A stretch of 58,843 nucleotides of DNA from Methanolobus sp. (GTDB lineage: Archaea; Halobacteriota; Methanosarcinia; Methanosarcinales; Methanosarcinaceae), in the NCBI RefSeq assembly GCF_030682845.1, contig NZ_JAUXNK010000008.1, positions 1 through 58,843 of the forward strand, written 5' to 3'. The position numbers and the translations under genes were made by a program. Under the pieces are notes generated by a model. It did not search any database and was not told the DNA's origin. It saw only the letters and a list, made by a program, of their open reading frames with translations. Shown here one piece after another: positions 16,639 through 25,811 of this stretch (within the stretch, counting starts at the first letter, position 1; the number at the start of each line of letters is the position of its first letter).

Positions 16639-16655
16639 AAATATTTTTATTTAAG
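16639..16655 (-). promoter_or_regulatory. likely promoter of the DUF499-DUF429 operon
   Basis: On the minus strand GCTTAAATAAAAATATT forms the only TATA-like stretch within 100 nt of the DUF499 start. A start site about 25 nt downstream leaves a short leader containing GGAGGG. No second promoter of this quality is seen inside the operon. Confidence 0.4.
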
Positions 16656-16705
16656 CAATATCCTTTATATCATAAGAGAGTTTCGATTTTTGCTCTGTAG
16701 AAATA

Positions 16706-17000
16706 TCATTTTACATCACCATCCAATTTAAACTCTGCAAAAACCGGATAATGGTCTGATACTGCCACAGTCTGCTCTTCTGTAAGATTGTATTCCAAAT
16801 CATGCATGGACACGCCGAACTGGCCGTATAAATCCGATTTATCTGTGAGGATAATCCTGTAAAAGGTGTATTCGGTGAACTGGATGGTTGGGTCCTCGGT
16901 GATTGTCCTGTAGGATGATATTAGAAGAAAGATCAGTATTTGTGTCAGCTACACAGCCTAATGAGAATAAGAGTAGGATGAGACTGGCGAAAATAAACAT
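16706..17000 (-). pseudogene. remnant of a lipoprotein endonuclease/exonuclease/phosphatase (EEP) gene
   Basis: From ATG 17000 the frame encodes an intact lipoprotein signal, MFIFASLILLLFSLGC, then ends after a short stretch. In the next frame the sequence continues as a DNase I-like C-terminus (TFYRIILTDKSDL ... VSDHYPVFAEFKL) to TGA 16706-16708; SDHYPV is the conserved EEP His-Asp end motif. So the start and end of a secreted nuclease gene have been joined out of frame around 16900, with about 200 or more codons missing. The ATG abuts the helicase stop at 17001. The piece may be a scar of the event that inserted or removed neighbouring cargo. Confidence 0.75.
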
Positions 17001-20000
17001 TCATCGCATCTCCAAATGTTCCTTTATCCTTGTAATCACATTTGTTGGTGTTTCCCTGACTGCTTTTGCTGGTACTCTTAGTACTCTAAAACCTTGCCCT
17101 TTAAGGTACTCATCACGAATATCATCTTCTTTGATTGACTCCATTGTCTGAATCACTGGATACGACTTACCTTGGATTTCTACAAATTCTTGATCACCAA
17201 TGCATTGAATATAGACTATTTCATTATTGATCTGTATATATCTGCGGTTTACGTCAAATTTAACCGTATATTTTTCTCCATTGACCCTAACAAAGTAGTG
17301 TTGCTTTCCATCGACTTCAATTACCAGTTTTACGCCGAGCTGGTCATTGATAAGCAAAAAATCAACTTCAATACCGCCAATCATCACATGTACTTGTGGA
17401 ATTAAACCTTCTATTATCAGCCAGCTGAAAAGTTCTAGTTCTTCTCGGCTTGTATCTCGCAATAGCTTGACTTTATCGATATAATCGACAAGATTGCATA
17501 GTATACCGCCAGTACTTTTGCAATATTTAAAATTTCCTACAACGAATAGAGCTTCACGCGCCCTTGTTAAGGCTACATTGACAAGATTGGGAGAGTTTGC
17601 AAAATTTGTGGCTCCCTTTTCGATTCCATTGGATATGACCGAGCTGAAAATAATTATGTCCCTTTCATCACCTTGAAACTTATGTGCAGTTCCAACTGTT
17701 ATTTCACTGTTCAGATTTAGCTCGTTAAGTCTTTTTTCAATTCCTGCAACCTGTGAAGCAAAAGGAGAAACAACTCCAATACTTAGATGTCCTAGACCCT
17801 CATTATTTCTAAGATCTTGTATCAATTCACATACAGCTTTTATCTCTTCAGGATTGATCCAGCTCTTTCCGGCATTACCTCTAAGACACATTCCTGAAAT
17901 ATTTCTGCCAAAGATACCGGATCTAACTGAGGCTGCATTTTCCTGCGGTAATTGCTTTTTGAGTTTCAAACGCTTTTGGTAGATATAATGGTTTGAAAAA
18001 CCAATTATTAGGGGATGGCTTCTATAATGCTCGACAAGTAAGATTATGTCAGCTCTGCCATGTGGGAGACAGCGCAATCCTATTTGGAATACATTTGTTT
18101 TGCTATGGCCAAGTAACTCTAGCCACTTGGAAACTCCATGCTTAAAAGCAAGAGCCATCTCTTTTTGGGGATTAATTTCAGGTATTGCAGGTAATTGATC
18201 CGGATCTCCAATTATAACTATTCTCTTAGCACGGTAAATAAGTGGCAGAATATTGGTAAGTGTGCACTGAGATGCTTCATCAATTACAAGTATATCAAAT
18301 ATTTCTGGCACCATTGGTATTGACTGCGGAGAAAGGGCTGTTGTAGTCCAAACAGGTACCGCAATAAGTGCTTTTTGATACTTATCGGCTGGAAAATCCT
18401 TAACCTTCTCACGTGTTCTTCTGTAGTGATTATAAAGATCATCAACACTATCCAAAATAGCTCTTTCCTCTTTGATCCTATCTTCCCACCCTGCTTTTGC
18501 ATGAGTAAAAGACAAAATCTCTAGCTCGGAGTCAAGTTTTCTGATTTCTCCTTTTATGCGCTCTGGGTCAAAATCAACAAAGAGATCATTCAAATCATCT
18601 ACTGGCCAATAAACGACTGAATCTTTAATCAGTGGTAAAATAACAGATTTTATTTTTTCTTTGCCCATCGGTTCAGGAACCTTGTTCATAGCTACTGTTA
18701 GGTATTTGATTGCCCACTCATAGACATCTCTCATCTCTTTGATCTTAACAGCAAGAGTTGTCTCGTAGCATTCCTTCCATTCTGAGGCTATTTTATTGCA
18801 CTCGCTTAAATGGTTCCATAAGATATCATCTTGCTTGGGAAGCACGGTGGTATCAAGTTTTTTTAGAGCTAAAGATGGCGGTTTTTCATGCCACCATGCA
18901 AAAATTCTAACTTTATCAGAGGGTATCTGTTCAATTATTCTAATATAGTTTTGATATTTACTCTCAGTTTCGATTGCATCTGTCCATATTGATATGAAGT
19001 TATCGAATCTTGTAGTGTTTAACGTACGTTGAGCGATTGTTACATTTTCTTGTGTAGGAGAAGGAAGTAAGGACAATACTGTTTTTGCAAAGTTCATATC
19101 ATTTGAATTCATCCAGGAATCAAGCAAAGGGTTACTAAACAATAACCTCTGGAATTCCTGGGATCCCGCAGTGAGGTTTAAAAGAAGTAGATCGGCTTTT
19201 TGTTTTGTTTTCCAAGCTTCTGCGGCCTGCAAAGATATTTTTTTCTTAGATTCTATTTCCTTGATGAGCATTGACAGTGAGCTGATATCTGTAATATTCA
19301 GTTCCTGAGATAAACCCAGATCTAAAGCTTTACTTTGAAGAGATATAAAATCACTTTCAATTTCATTCCAGGTAAGCTTGTGAGCGCTCCATTCTTTTTG
19401 AATCTCGATCCAAAGGAGACTTTTATCTATTGCTTCATTTAATGACTTACGTCCCTTTTGTTCGTTTTCACTAAACTGAGTCCAAATATTAACTGGATAA
19501 TAGTTGCGAATCTCAACCTCGATTTTTCTCAGTCGACTATTGGCCTTTTTCCTCTTTAATGTGCTAATTATGCCGCCTGGAATTGAAGAAAGATAAGCGT
19601 ACTCCGTTTTCCATTTTGTTATTTTTTCCAGATCATAGTTTGCGTTTTCTGACAAACCCGCTTGTACAAGCTCTTTCCTTTTATCATCATATCTATTTTT
19701 GATTTCGTTTATGATTCTGTGCTGATTTGAAAATCTAGAAAAAGCCATTTGACTCTCTTGCAGTAACTTGTCTGCTTTGACTGCCCATTCAACAGCGTCT
19801 TTTTCTCCATGCCATTGGAGGAACTCCTCTTTCATCTCCACTGGACTAAGGTATTCCTGAAGAACTTGATTAAGTATAGAATGGTATGCCTTAAGCCAGC
19901 TTTCAAACTTTTTAGGACCATGTTCTGTAAGAATCCAACTAAAATTGTTATAATCATTGGGGTTTAAACCCATTTTTTGTAATGCTGTATTCCTCTCTTT

Positions 20001-21455
20001 TATAGTTGAATCCAACTTATTCCCGATTTCTATCCTTTGTTGTGAATCAAGTTCAATCTGATACTCACATTTTTGTATTCCTTCCATCCACTTTAAAAGG
20101 GGATCTACAACCGTTTCAGTAAAGGATTCAGGAGGTAGATTATAACCTATTGAATTAATCTGGCTGGAAAATCTTTCTCTTTCAAGATCTATCTCTCTTT
20201 TCTTTCCAAGAAAGTGCGCGTGTGATGTTAATGCTGATCTTATTGCCTCTGTTACTTCCTGTGGTGTTTTTCCATCCAGAAAAGCTTGCATTTCGTTTTT
20301 CTTTGAAACAAGTTCATCCATTCTTTTTTCAGTTTGCTTCGATTCACACCGTTTAGTATTTGCGGATACGTTATTGAGGATCTTTCTGAGTGACTCTTCT
20401 ATATTACTTTTGTATCTGCTTCCTGCACGTATTGCAATAGGGTATTCACAGTCAAAATTTGAGAGCCTATCAAATACTACATCCACTGCGGCGTTTGTTG
20501 TGCTTGAAAACAGCACACTAATATTGTTTGCCCAGGCATTTAGTAGAAGAGATACTACAACTTGGCTTTTTCCGCATCCTGGGGGTCCACTTATAACCGT
20601 AACAGATTTTGATTTGAGAATTTCGGAAACTGCCATTCTTTGTGAATCATTAAGAGGAACTATTGGTAATAGCTCTGTGCTTTCCAGTTTTTGAGAGGAG
20701 GGCCATTCTTCAAGTAATTTTAGGCCGCCTATTTCAGAAGGATTTCCTTTTAATTGCTTTTCAAGTTCAGAATAGTCCTGGAGAATATGATGAGTATATA
20801 GAGAACTTGATTTTGGAGGAAGGAAGAATGTCCATGAATAGTTTGGGATTTTCAGTCTTGCATTTTTAGTATGTTTTGAGTTTAATAACTTTTCAAGCTC
20901 AGGCACAAGATTAAATAACTCTTTATAAAGGTGCTTTGAAAGCTCTTGCTTGTTTTTATCTGATTGGACATGCGCCTTTTCAATAGTCTCACGAGTAATG
21001 TCTTCAATTGGCGTTTCTGGTTCAATCTCATTTTTATCCAAAATTTTGTAGACATGTGGGGATAAATCCCAGTTTCCTTCAGTAGGTATTATATTGATAG
21101 TTCCGTTATCTACTTCAAGCTTTACACTTCTGTAAAAAAGAGGGTTTAAACAGTCCGAGATCGAATTATTTTCTATTCTTGAATCGATCCAGCAAGGACC
21201 ACCAAGATATCCCTCAATAGCACTCCTATTTACTAGAGCTTCTAATAATGGCTCACTGGTAATGGAATCGCACGAAATTTTCCAGGGACCTGCCATATCT
21301 TTAATCGCAAACTTCTCCAGGAGTGTCCAACGATAAGAATTTAGATTATTTTGAGGATCTACTGTAAGAGAAAAGAAATCGTCCTGGCTCATTTGAACAA
21401 TCTCTTTATGAAATTGAGTTATGCTCAACCAGGGTATTTCCCGTTTTTTGGACAT
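17001..21455 (-). CDS. giant SF1 (UPF1/Dna2-like) helicase with C-terminal DUF559-type nuclease
   Basis: The 1484-residue protein has helicase core A with GPPGCGKS (~290) and core B with DEASQ (~1058), GDPDQLPA, YRSHPLI, TAHKFQGDERD and VALTRARE, all SF1B signatures. Between motif I and motif II lies a ~650-residue charged, mostly helical, probably coiled-coil insertion. Residues ~1336-1484 form a Vsr/DUF559-like nuclease: VDF (D1365), EVDGKQHY (E1380, D1382), then a ~55-residue insert, then IRDEYLKGQGFRVLRVPAKAV. Such helicase-nuclease fusions are typical of defence effectors. It lies upstream of the DUF499 operon on the same strand but has its own promoter, so it could be part of that system or an independent one. 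Confidence 0.88.
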   Translation of the reverse strand: MSKKREIPWLSITQFHKEIVQMSQDDFFSLTVDPQNNLNSYRWTLLEKFAIKDMAGPWKISCDSITSEPLLEALVNRSAIEGYLGGPCWIDSRIENNSISDCLNPLFYRSVKLEVDNGTINIIPTEGNWDLSPHVYKILDKNEIEPETPIEDITRETIEKAHVQSDKNKQELSKHLYKELFNLVPELEKLLNSKHTKNARLKIPNYSWTFFLPPKSSSLYTHHILQDYSELEKQLKGNPSEIGGLKLLEEWPSSQKLESTELLPIVPLNDSQRMAVSEILKSKSVTVISGPPGCGKSQVVVSLLLNAWANNISVLFSSTTNAAVDVVFDRLSNFDCEYPIAIRAGSRYKSNIEESLRKILNNVSANTKRCESKQTEKRMDELVSKKNEMQAFLDGKTPQEVTEAIRSALTSHAHFLGKKREIDLERERFSSQINSIGYNLPPESFTETVVDPLLKWMEGIQKCEYQIELDSQQRIEIGNKLDSTIKERNTALQKMGLNPNDYNNFSWILTEHGPKKFESWLKAYHSILNQVLQEYLSPVEMKEEFLQWHGEKDAVEWAVKADKLLQESQMAFSRFSNQHRIINEIKNRYDDKRKELVQAGLSENANYDLEKITKWKTEYAYLSSIPGGIISTLKRKKANSRLRKIEVEIRNYYPVNIWTQFSENEQKGRKSLNEAIDKSLLWIEIQKEWSAHKLTWNEIESDFISLQSKALDLGLSQELNITDISSLSMLIKEIESKKKISLQAAEAWKTKQKADLLLLNLTAGSQEFQRLLFSNPLLDSWMNSNDMNFAKTVLSLLPSPTQENVTIAQRTLNTTRFDNFISIWTDAIETESKYQNYIRIIEQIPSDKVRIFAWWHEKPPSLALKKLDTTVLPKQDDILWNHLSECNKIASEWKECYETTLAVKIKEMRDVYEWAIKYLTVAMNKVPEPMGKEKIKSVILPLIKDSVVYWPVDDLNDLFVDFDPERIKGEIRKLDSELEILSFTHAKAGWEDRIKEERAILDSVDDLYNHYRRTREKVKDFPADKYQKALIAVPVWTTTALSPQSIPMVPEIFDILVIDEASQCTLTNILPLIYRAKRIVIIGDPDQLPAIPEINPQKEMALAFKHGVSKWLELLGHSKTNVFQIGLRCLPHGRADIILLVEHYRSHPLIIGFSNHYIYQKRLKLKKQLPQENAASVRSGIFGRNISGMCLRGNAGKSWINPEEIKAVCELIQDLRNNEGLGHLSIGVVSPFASQVAGIEKRLNELNLNSEITVGTAHKFQGDERDIIIFSSVISNGIEKGATNFANSPNLVNVALTRAREALFVVGNFKYCKSTGGILCNLVDYIDKVKLLRDTSREELELFSWLIIEGLIPQVHVMIGGIEVDFLLINDQLGVKLVIEVDGKQHYFVRVNGEKYTVKFDVNRRYIQINNEIVYIQCIGDQEFVEIQGKSYPVIQTMESIKEDDIRDEYLKGQGFRVLRVPAKAVRETPTNVITRIKEHLEMR

Positions 21456-22356
21456 GACATATATAAATGATACAGTCGTATATATGATTTATTACATAGT
21501 GTCTGATGAATAATATTAATATAGTTTTGAATTAGTTGTATTACAATATGCAACACAACATGGAACTTGCTAGATGGATGCTCGTAATGCGCATATATCT
21601 CCCGGTAGAAGTTAATGCTGCCAAGATCCGGTAATTTATAAAAGTGAAGAGTCAAGTTCACCTATTGTTATAGTGATGATATGGATAGCGATAGTTGACT
21701 TAAGAAATAATTAAATCAGTTTAAAGGCCATATAATACAAATGCTGCGAAGACACAACTTATTCATCCTTGATAAAATATATGTGCTATTAGGTCTTAAT
21801 GTAGCACGGTGAAAGAGTACGGAATTATAGCGGTGAGCCCATTCCTACCACCTGAACAATACTGCTATGTTATCACCCAATGACCGAAGATACAAAAGAT
21901 ATAAGTTGTCCAAATAGTCCTTGCTTATGCAAGTTGTAGTTAGAAAATTTGATATATAACTTGTCTCATAATGCAATGCAGTGAACGTGTAGGCATCGTA
22001 CTGGGTGCAGCAAGCCCGCCCGGGGCTTTCAACTTTTATTTTCAACAAGATACATTAACTCAGTCATTTATGATAAAAGACGATTTATTACAGGCTTTTC
22101 AGCATAATCAGAAACCGTTGAAAAATCAGGAAAATGAGATTTAATGACGGGCAACTTCTTGGTTACTGTTTCAGCCTTGGAAAAAAGTGTCTTCGTATGG
22201 AATCACTAATCTACCTCTTATAAGAAGCATCACATGGAGGTAGAAAAATTTTTCTGTTTCTAATACGAAAGAAATATTCCAGGAATTAAACAAAGTTTAT
22301 TTTTTAAATATCTTCGATACCAATTAATATCATGAAAAACAACTAAATTGACGCTT
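21456..22356. other. 0.9-kb stretch without recognisable gene
   Basis: The promoter of the giant helicase occupies the left end and the promoter of the MNT gene the right end. In between I find no frame with a credible ribosome-binding site or recognisable product. A 67-codon leftward frame at 21845-22048 (SPGRACCTQYDAYTFTALHYETSYIS) is the only one that looks protein-like. It has no motif and may be a relic. Base composition is AT-rich compared with the backbone. Confidence 0.5.
21477..21490 (-). promoter_or_regulatory. TATA box of the giant helicase gene
   Basis: AAATCATATATACG on the minus strand lies about 22-35 nt before ATG 21455, with no Shine-Dalgarno in between, which predicts a leaderless transcript. 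A second AT-rich TTATATAT just before the ATG is too close to serve this start. Confidence 0.5.
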
Positions 22357-22665
22357 ATGACCTCACAATCCAACAATACAATTGAGAACTATATTCGGCA
22401 GCTTCATGATATGAAGCCGGAACTTGAAAAGATATTTAATGTCAGTTCTCTTGCTGTTTTCGGCTCTTATATAAGAGGAGAGCAAACAACAACCAGCGAT
22501 CTAGATATATTGGTGGAATTCAGTGAAGCTCCGGGCCTGCTTGAATTCATTGAACTTGAAAACTGTCTTTCTGATACTCTGGGGATAAAAGTAGATCTGG
22601 TGCTCAAAAGAGCTTTAAAGCCAAATATAGGGAAAAACATACTGAATGAGGCAATACCTGTATGA
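22357..22665 (+). CDS. mntA: MNT-domain nucleotidyltransferase antitoxin
   Basis: The 102-residue protein has the minimal nucleotidyltransferase motif FGSYIRGEQTTTSDLDILVEF (GSxxxG ... SDLD), which coordinates metal and NTP. It precedes and overlaps a HEPN/HepT gene by 4 bp (ATGA), the canonical arrangement in which MntA inactivates HepT by AMP transfer to its Tyr. ATG 22357 is preferred over an upstream TTG. The pair stands at the right end of the defence island, where toxin-antitoxin modules often act in phage defence or stabilise the island. Confidence 0.85.
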   Translation: MTSQSNNTIENYIRQLHDMKPELEKIFNVSSLAVFGSYIRGEQTTTSDLDILVEFSEAPGLLEFIELENCLSDTLGIKVDLVLKRALKPNIGKNILNEAIPV

Positions 22666-23009
22666 AAAATGAGCGAAAAGCCACTGATTATTTGCAGGAC
22701 ATCCTGTATGCCATAAAGAAAGTGGATGACTTTACCAGTGATTTAACTTATGATCAGTTTGTAGAAGATGAAAAAACACAGTTTGCAGTTATCAGGGCAA
22801 TCGAAGTCATAGGAGAAGCCGCAAAAAACATTCCGGACCCCGTAAAGAACAAACACCTGTCCATCCCATGGAGAAATATTACAGGAATGCGCGATAAACT
22901 GATACATGCCTATTTTGGTGTAGACATGGAAATTCTCTGGAAAGCAGCTACTATAGAAGTACCTGGAATCGAACCTAAGATCAGAAAGATCCTTGACAGT
23001 TTAGAGTAA
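22662..23009 (+). CDS. hepT: HEPN-domain toxin (HepT family)
   Basis: The 115-residue helical protein carries the HEPN RNase motif RDKLIHAY (Rx4HxY) near residue 78, with Tyr the expected AMPylation target of the neighbouring MNT protein. An upstream AIEVIGEAAKNIP block is typical of HepT. It is coupled to the MNT gene by an ATGA overlap. It is predicted to cleave RNA when freed from modification. The catalytic residues appear intact. Confidence 0.87.
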   Translation: MKNERKATDYLQDILYAIKKVDDFTSDLTYDQFVEDEKTQFAVIRAIEVIGEAAKNIPDPVKNKHLSIPWRNITGMRDKLIHAYFGVDMEILWKAATIEVPGIEPKIRKILDSLE

Positions 23010-23179
23010 AATTATGCGATATTACTGTCCATGACCTAAGATCAGTGTGCTTATGCATCGAAATTGAAAAAAGCCATTTAAGAAAGCTCCAATTAAAAAA
23101 AGCCATCAGGCAGATACGAATCAACCGGAGTTGATCTTACCGCACCTACCTTCTTGCGTATATTTGTTATATTAATAAC

Positions 23180-23404
23180 TTAATATCTTGCTGGTCTGTG
23201 CTTCTGGTAGCAGTCCCTGCAGTATACAGGCCTGTCACCGGATGGCACGAAAGGCACTTCAGTTTCCTGTTTGCAGTCTGCACAGACTGCCTTGTGCATT
23301 TCTCTTGGGCCGCTTGGCCTGAATCCACCGCTGCCACCGCTGCCACCGCTTCCGCCTCTGCTGCTTCCGCCTCTGCTATTTCCGCCTCTGTTATCGTATC
23401 CCAT
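23180..23404 (-). CDS. Gly/Arg-rich CxxC-CxxC zinc-binding protein, copy 1
   Basis: The first ~33 of 74 residues are Gly, Ser and Arg rich (RGG/SGG repeats). The rest is a compact metal site: CADC, 18 residues later CRDC, and a conserved basic end (YQKHRPARY). The RGG tail and zinc knuckle suggest an RNA-binding protein. A paralogue at 26166-26357 is almost identical after the glycine region, and both have a homologous leader of about 190 nt. Small CxxC-x-CxxC proteins of this type are common in Methanosarcinales. A role in stress or cold response is a guess prompted by the leader. Confidence 0.85.
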   Translation of the reverse strand: MGYDNRGGNSRGGSSRGGSGGSGGSGGFRPSGPREMHKAVCADCKQETEVPFVPSGDRPVYCRDCYQKHRPARY

Positions 23405-23600
23405 TATTTTATTTCTCCTTGATTTTATTAGTTCGCTCAGCAGAAGCCGAGATCGAGAATATTCGCATGATTAGTTCTACCTGAGATCAATCAGGTACCT
23501 CATTCTGATACGACTAACTCTAATTGTCCGAGCAATTATTAAAAGAAGCATACAGTGATGAATAATTCTTTATTAAATCCTTGACCAATCGAACTAGCTC
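23405..23600 (-). promoter_or_regulatory. long conserved 5' leader of CxxC protein copy 1
   Basis: A TATA box TTTATATATCAT (23625-23614, minus strand) places the transcription start near 23595, leaving an unusually long leader of about 190 nt before ATG 23404. Its first ~70 nt (TTCGATTGGTCAAGGATTTA and on through TGCTTCTTTTA) and a second block around the TCGCATGA...CTCGATC segment recur in the leader of copy 2. A Shine-Dalgarno (AAGGAGAAATAA) ends the leader. Conservation outside the coding region points to a regulatory RNA element. Confidence 0.6.
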
Positions 23601-23756
23601 TATCAAGAGCACCATGATATATAAACCCAATGCTATCAACGATCCCTCCGGAATCTGCATTAGATAGACAACACTCCTTATGAAGTCCTCAAAAATATTA
23701 AGCATCCTCCTGCGCATAAACATAAATAGTTGTAAGAAAGACCATCTAAGAGGATA

Positions 23757-25103
23757 ATGGACGAGAACTATGACGCTTTTGTGATTGGGACCGGAGCTGC
23801 GGGGACCACTTTTGCATATAAGCTGAAAGCTTCCGGAATGAAAGTGGCAATAGCCGACTGCCGAGAATATGGAGGGACCTGTGCCCTGAGAGGATGTATT
23901 CCAAAAAAGGTGCTCACAGGGGCGGCTAATATCATTGATGCTCACAACAGGATGCGTGAAAAAGGCAGCGGGAAAGAGACAACGTTTCTCGATTGGCCGG
24001 CACTCATAGATTTTAAAAGAACTTTTACCGTCCCCCATCCTCAGCAAAGGGAAGGCGGCTTCAAAGGTGCAGGCATAGATACGTATCATGGAATCGTACG
24101 CTTTGCAAGCGAGTCCACCCTGATAATCGGGGACCAGAGGATCAGAACAAATTACATCGCAATCGCAACCGGATCAAAACCTCGCATGCCTGACATACCC
24201 GGCAAAGAGTATTTTGTCACCAGCGAGCAATTTATGGAAATGGAAAATATCCCGGAAAGGATCATCTTTGCAGGCGGAGGTTATATTTCCTTCGAGTTCG
24301 CCCATGTTGCAGCACGGGCAGGCTCTGAAGTGACAATACTGCAAAGAGGGGACAGGGTTTTAAAAGAGTTTGATCCGGACCTGGTGGATTTTCTTGTTAA
24401 AGCATCGGAAGATGCAGGTATTCGTGTGATTACAGGACATGAGGTCAGGAAGATAGAGAAGATAAACGAATCAATAGTGACAACTTGTTGCCGGAAGGAC
24501 GGAAAAGAGGAGACATTTTATGCAGACATGATCGTGCACGGCCTTGGAAGAGCTCCTGCCATAGAAGAGCTGCAGCTTGAAAAAGGCAATGTTGCATTGG
24601 AAAAGGGAAATATTGTACTGAACGAATACCTCCAGAGTGTTTCCAATCCTAAAGTATACGCTGCCGGCGACTGCATACTCCCGGGACCCAAACTCACTCC
24701 TGTCGTAAGCATGCAGGCAGATATAGCCGCAAGCAATATTATCGAAGGTAACAAGTCCGGTGCCGACTACAGCGTCATACCCTCAACAGTATTCACTATT
24801 CCACCCCTTGCAATGGTTGGAGTCTCAGAGAGCACATCATCGCCTGGTCACAAAGTGCTTTTCCATGATATGAGCCAATGGTACTCTGCAAAGCGGACGA
24901 ACATCAGATATTCAGCATCAAAAGTTATCATTGATGAGCAAACTGACAGGATACTCGGAGCCCACATACTGGGACTCAATGCTGAGGAAGTGATCAATCT
25001 CTTTGCACTTGCCATGAAATATGACCTGACTGCAACACAACTCAGGTCAACGATATTTGCCTACCCAAGCATATCCTACGATCTGAACTATATACTCAAA
25101 TAG
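23757..25103 (+). CDS. FAD-dependent pyridine nucleotide-disulfide oxidoreductase
   Basis: The 448-residue protein has the N-terminal GTGAAGTT dinucleotide site, the redox-active pair in GGTCALRGCIPKK (C42 and C47, CxxxxC as in glutathione reductase and lipoamide dehydrogenase), and a second GGGYISFEFA site for NAD(P)H. The C-terminal dimerisation domain lacks the usual HPTxxE catalytic His; the equivalent place reads AYPSISYD. It is therefore probably a reductase of an unusual substrate rather than a classical lipoamide dehydrogenase. The ATG has AGAGGATA upstream. It is monocistronic. Confidence 0.88.
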   Translation: MDENYDAFVIGTGAAGTTFAYKLKASGMKVAIADCREYGGTCALRGCIPKKVLTGAANIIDAHNRMREKGSGKETTFLDWPALIDFKRTFTVPHPQQREGGFKGAGIDTYHGIVRFASESTLIIGDQRIRTNYIAIATGSKPRMPDIPGKEYFVTSEQFMEMENIPERIIFAGGGYISFEFAHVAARAGSEVTILQRGDRVLKEFDPDLVDFLVKASEDAGIRVITGHEVRKIEKINESIVTTCCRKDGKEETFYADMIVHGLGRAPAIEELQLEKGNVALEKGNIVLNEYLQSVSNPKVYAAGDCILPGPKLTPVVSMQADIAASNIIEGNKSGADYSVIPSTVFTIPPLAMVGVSESTSSPGHKVLFHDMSQWYSAKRTNIRYSASKVIIDEQTDRILGAHILGLNAEEVINLFALAMKYDLTATQLRSTIFAYPSISYDLNYILK

Positions 25104-25210
25104 AAATCTTCCCGGGACAAATCCATTCATCCCAACTATAACTCCCTCTGTAAAAAAAGAGACCATTATTCCAATTCTTCTCATAGTTCTCTTTTCATCA
25201 GACCCTTTGA

Positions 25211-25492
25211 GTGAAGGTAAAGTTAACCTCACGAAATAGAAGTTGGATAGGCGATATTGAAAAAGAGTTCCCCGGTGCGGAGGTAAGAGTATATGAACCA
25301 GAGAAATCGCACCCTTTGAAAGGAGGGATACTTGTTGTCGATGACACGGAGATTCTTATAATCACCATAAAGGATGAGAGCATTCCCCTGAACATAGCCG
25401 CCACCTGGTACAACGGGAAAGAGCAGGTCCATATTTTCAAGCATTTCATCGAAGTCGAATGGGAAACGTCCAGCCCGATAGGGAATGAATGA
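25211..25492 (+). CDS. hypothetical protein, 93 aa
   Basis: A GTG-initiated frame encodes a beta-rich soluble protein with a core ILVVDDTEILIITIKDE and a C-terminal FKHFIEVEWE. No ribosome-binding site is convincing. The composition and the lack of a better frame on the other strand favour a real gene. No family is recognised. Confidence 0.5.
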   Translation: MKVKLTSRNRSWIGDIEKEFPGAEVRVYEPEKSHPLKGGILVVDDTEILIITIKDESIPLNIAATWYNGKEQVHIFKHFIEVEWETSSPIGNE

Positions 25493-25527
25493 ATGCTTAT
25501 ATAATAGTCATGTGATTACATTGTACT

Positions 25528-25722
25528 ATGAACAGCGGTACTACCAGGAACAATATCAAGATCGGATCCAGTGTGGGAATAGTTCTCAAGCAGGATCAGA
25601 GAAGCGGGAAAATAACCCGAGGTATTGTAAAGAGGATCTTGACAAATTCATCGACCCATCCACATGGGATAAAGGTCGAACTGGAAAACGGAAGCATAGG
25701 AAGAGTAAAGGAAATACACTGA
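25528..25722 (+). CDS. ywbE: YwbE family protein
   Basis: The 64-residue protein matches the YwbE/DUF2196 family over its full length: NIKIGSSVGIVLKQDQRSGK, then GIVKRILTNSSTHPHGIKVEL, then GSIGRVKEI. These are small beta-barrel proteins of unknown function widespread in bacteria and methanogens. An overlapping longer frame at 25485-25811 is a shadow. The ATG follows a TATA-like TTATATAATAG at 25498 by about 25-30 nt, so a leaderless transcript is likely. Confidence 0.9.
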   Translation: MNSGTTRNNIKIGSSVGIVLKQDQRSGKITRGIVKRILTNSSTHPHGIKVELENGSIGRVKEIH

Positions 25723-25811
25723 GAAATGCACGAAGTAATACTTGTCATGATAACAGCATGACTCATCAACTTGCATCGTGCACTACTTACATGCAATTGC
25801 CTTATGCGTAA

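Noticed and set aside
6526-21455. Calling the island BREX type 3 or DISARM
   Set aside because: PglZ, BrxA and BrxF (BREX) and DrmA/DrmB (DISARM) are absent; only the methylase and helicase families are shared.
23198-23474. Rightward Ala/Pro-rich frames over the CxxC gene
   Set aside because: They are the antisense reading of the Gly/Ser repeats of the real gene.
25485-25811. A 108-residue frame overlapping YwbE
   Set aside because: YwbE in the other frame matches its family over the full length.
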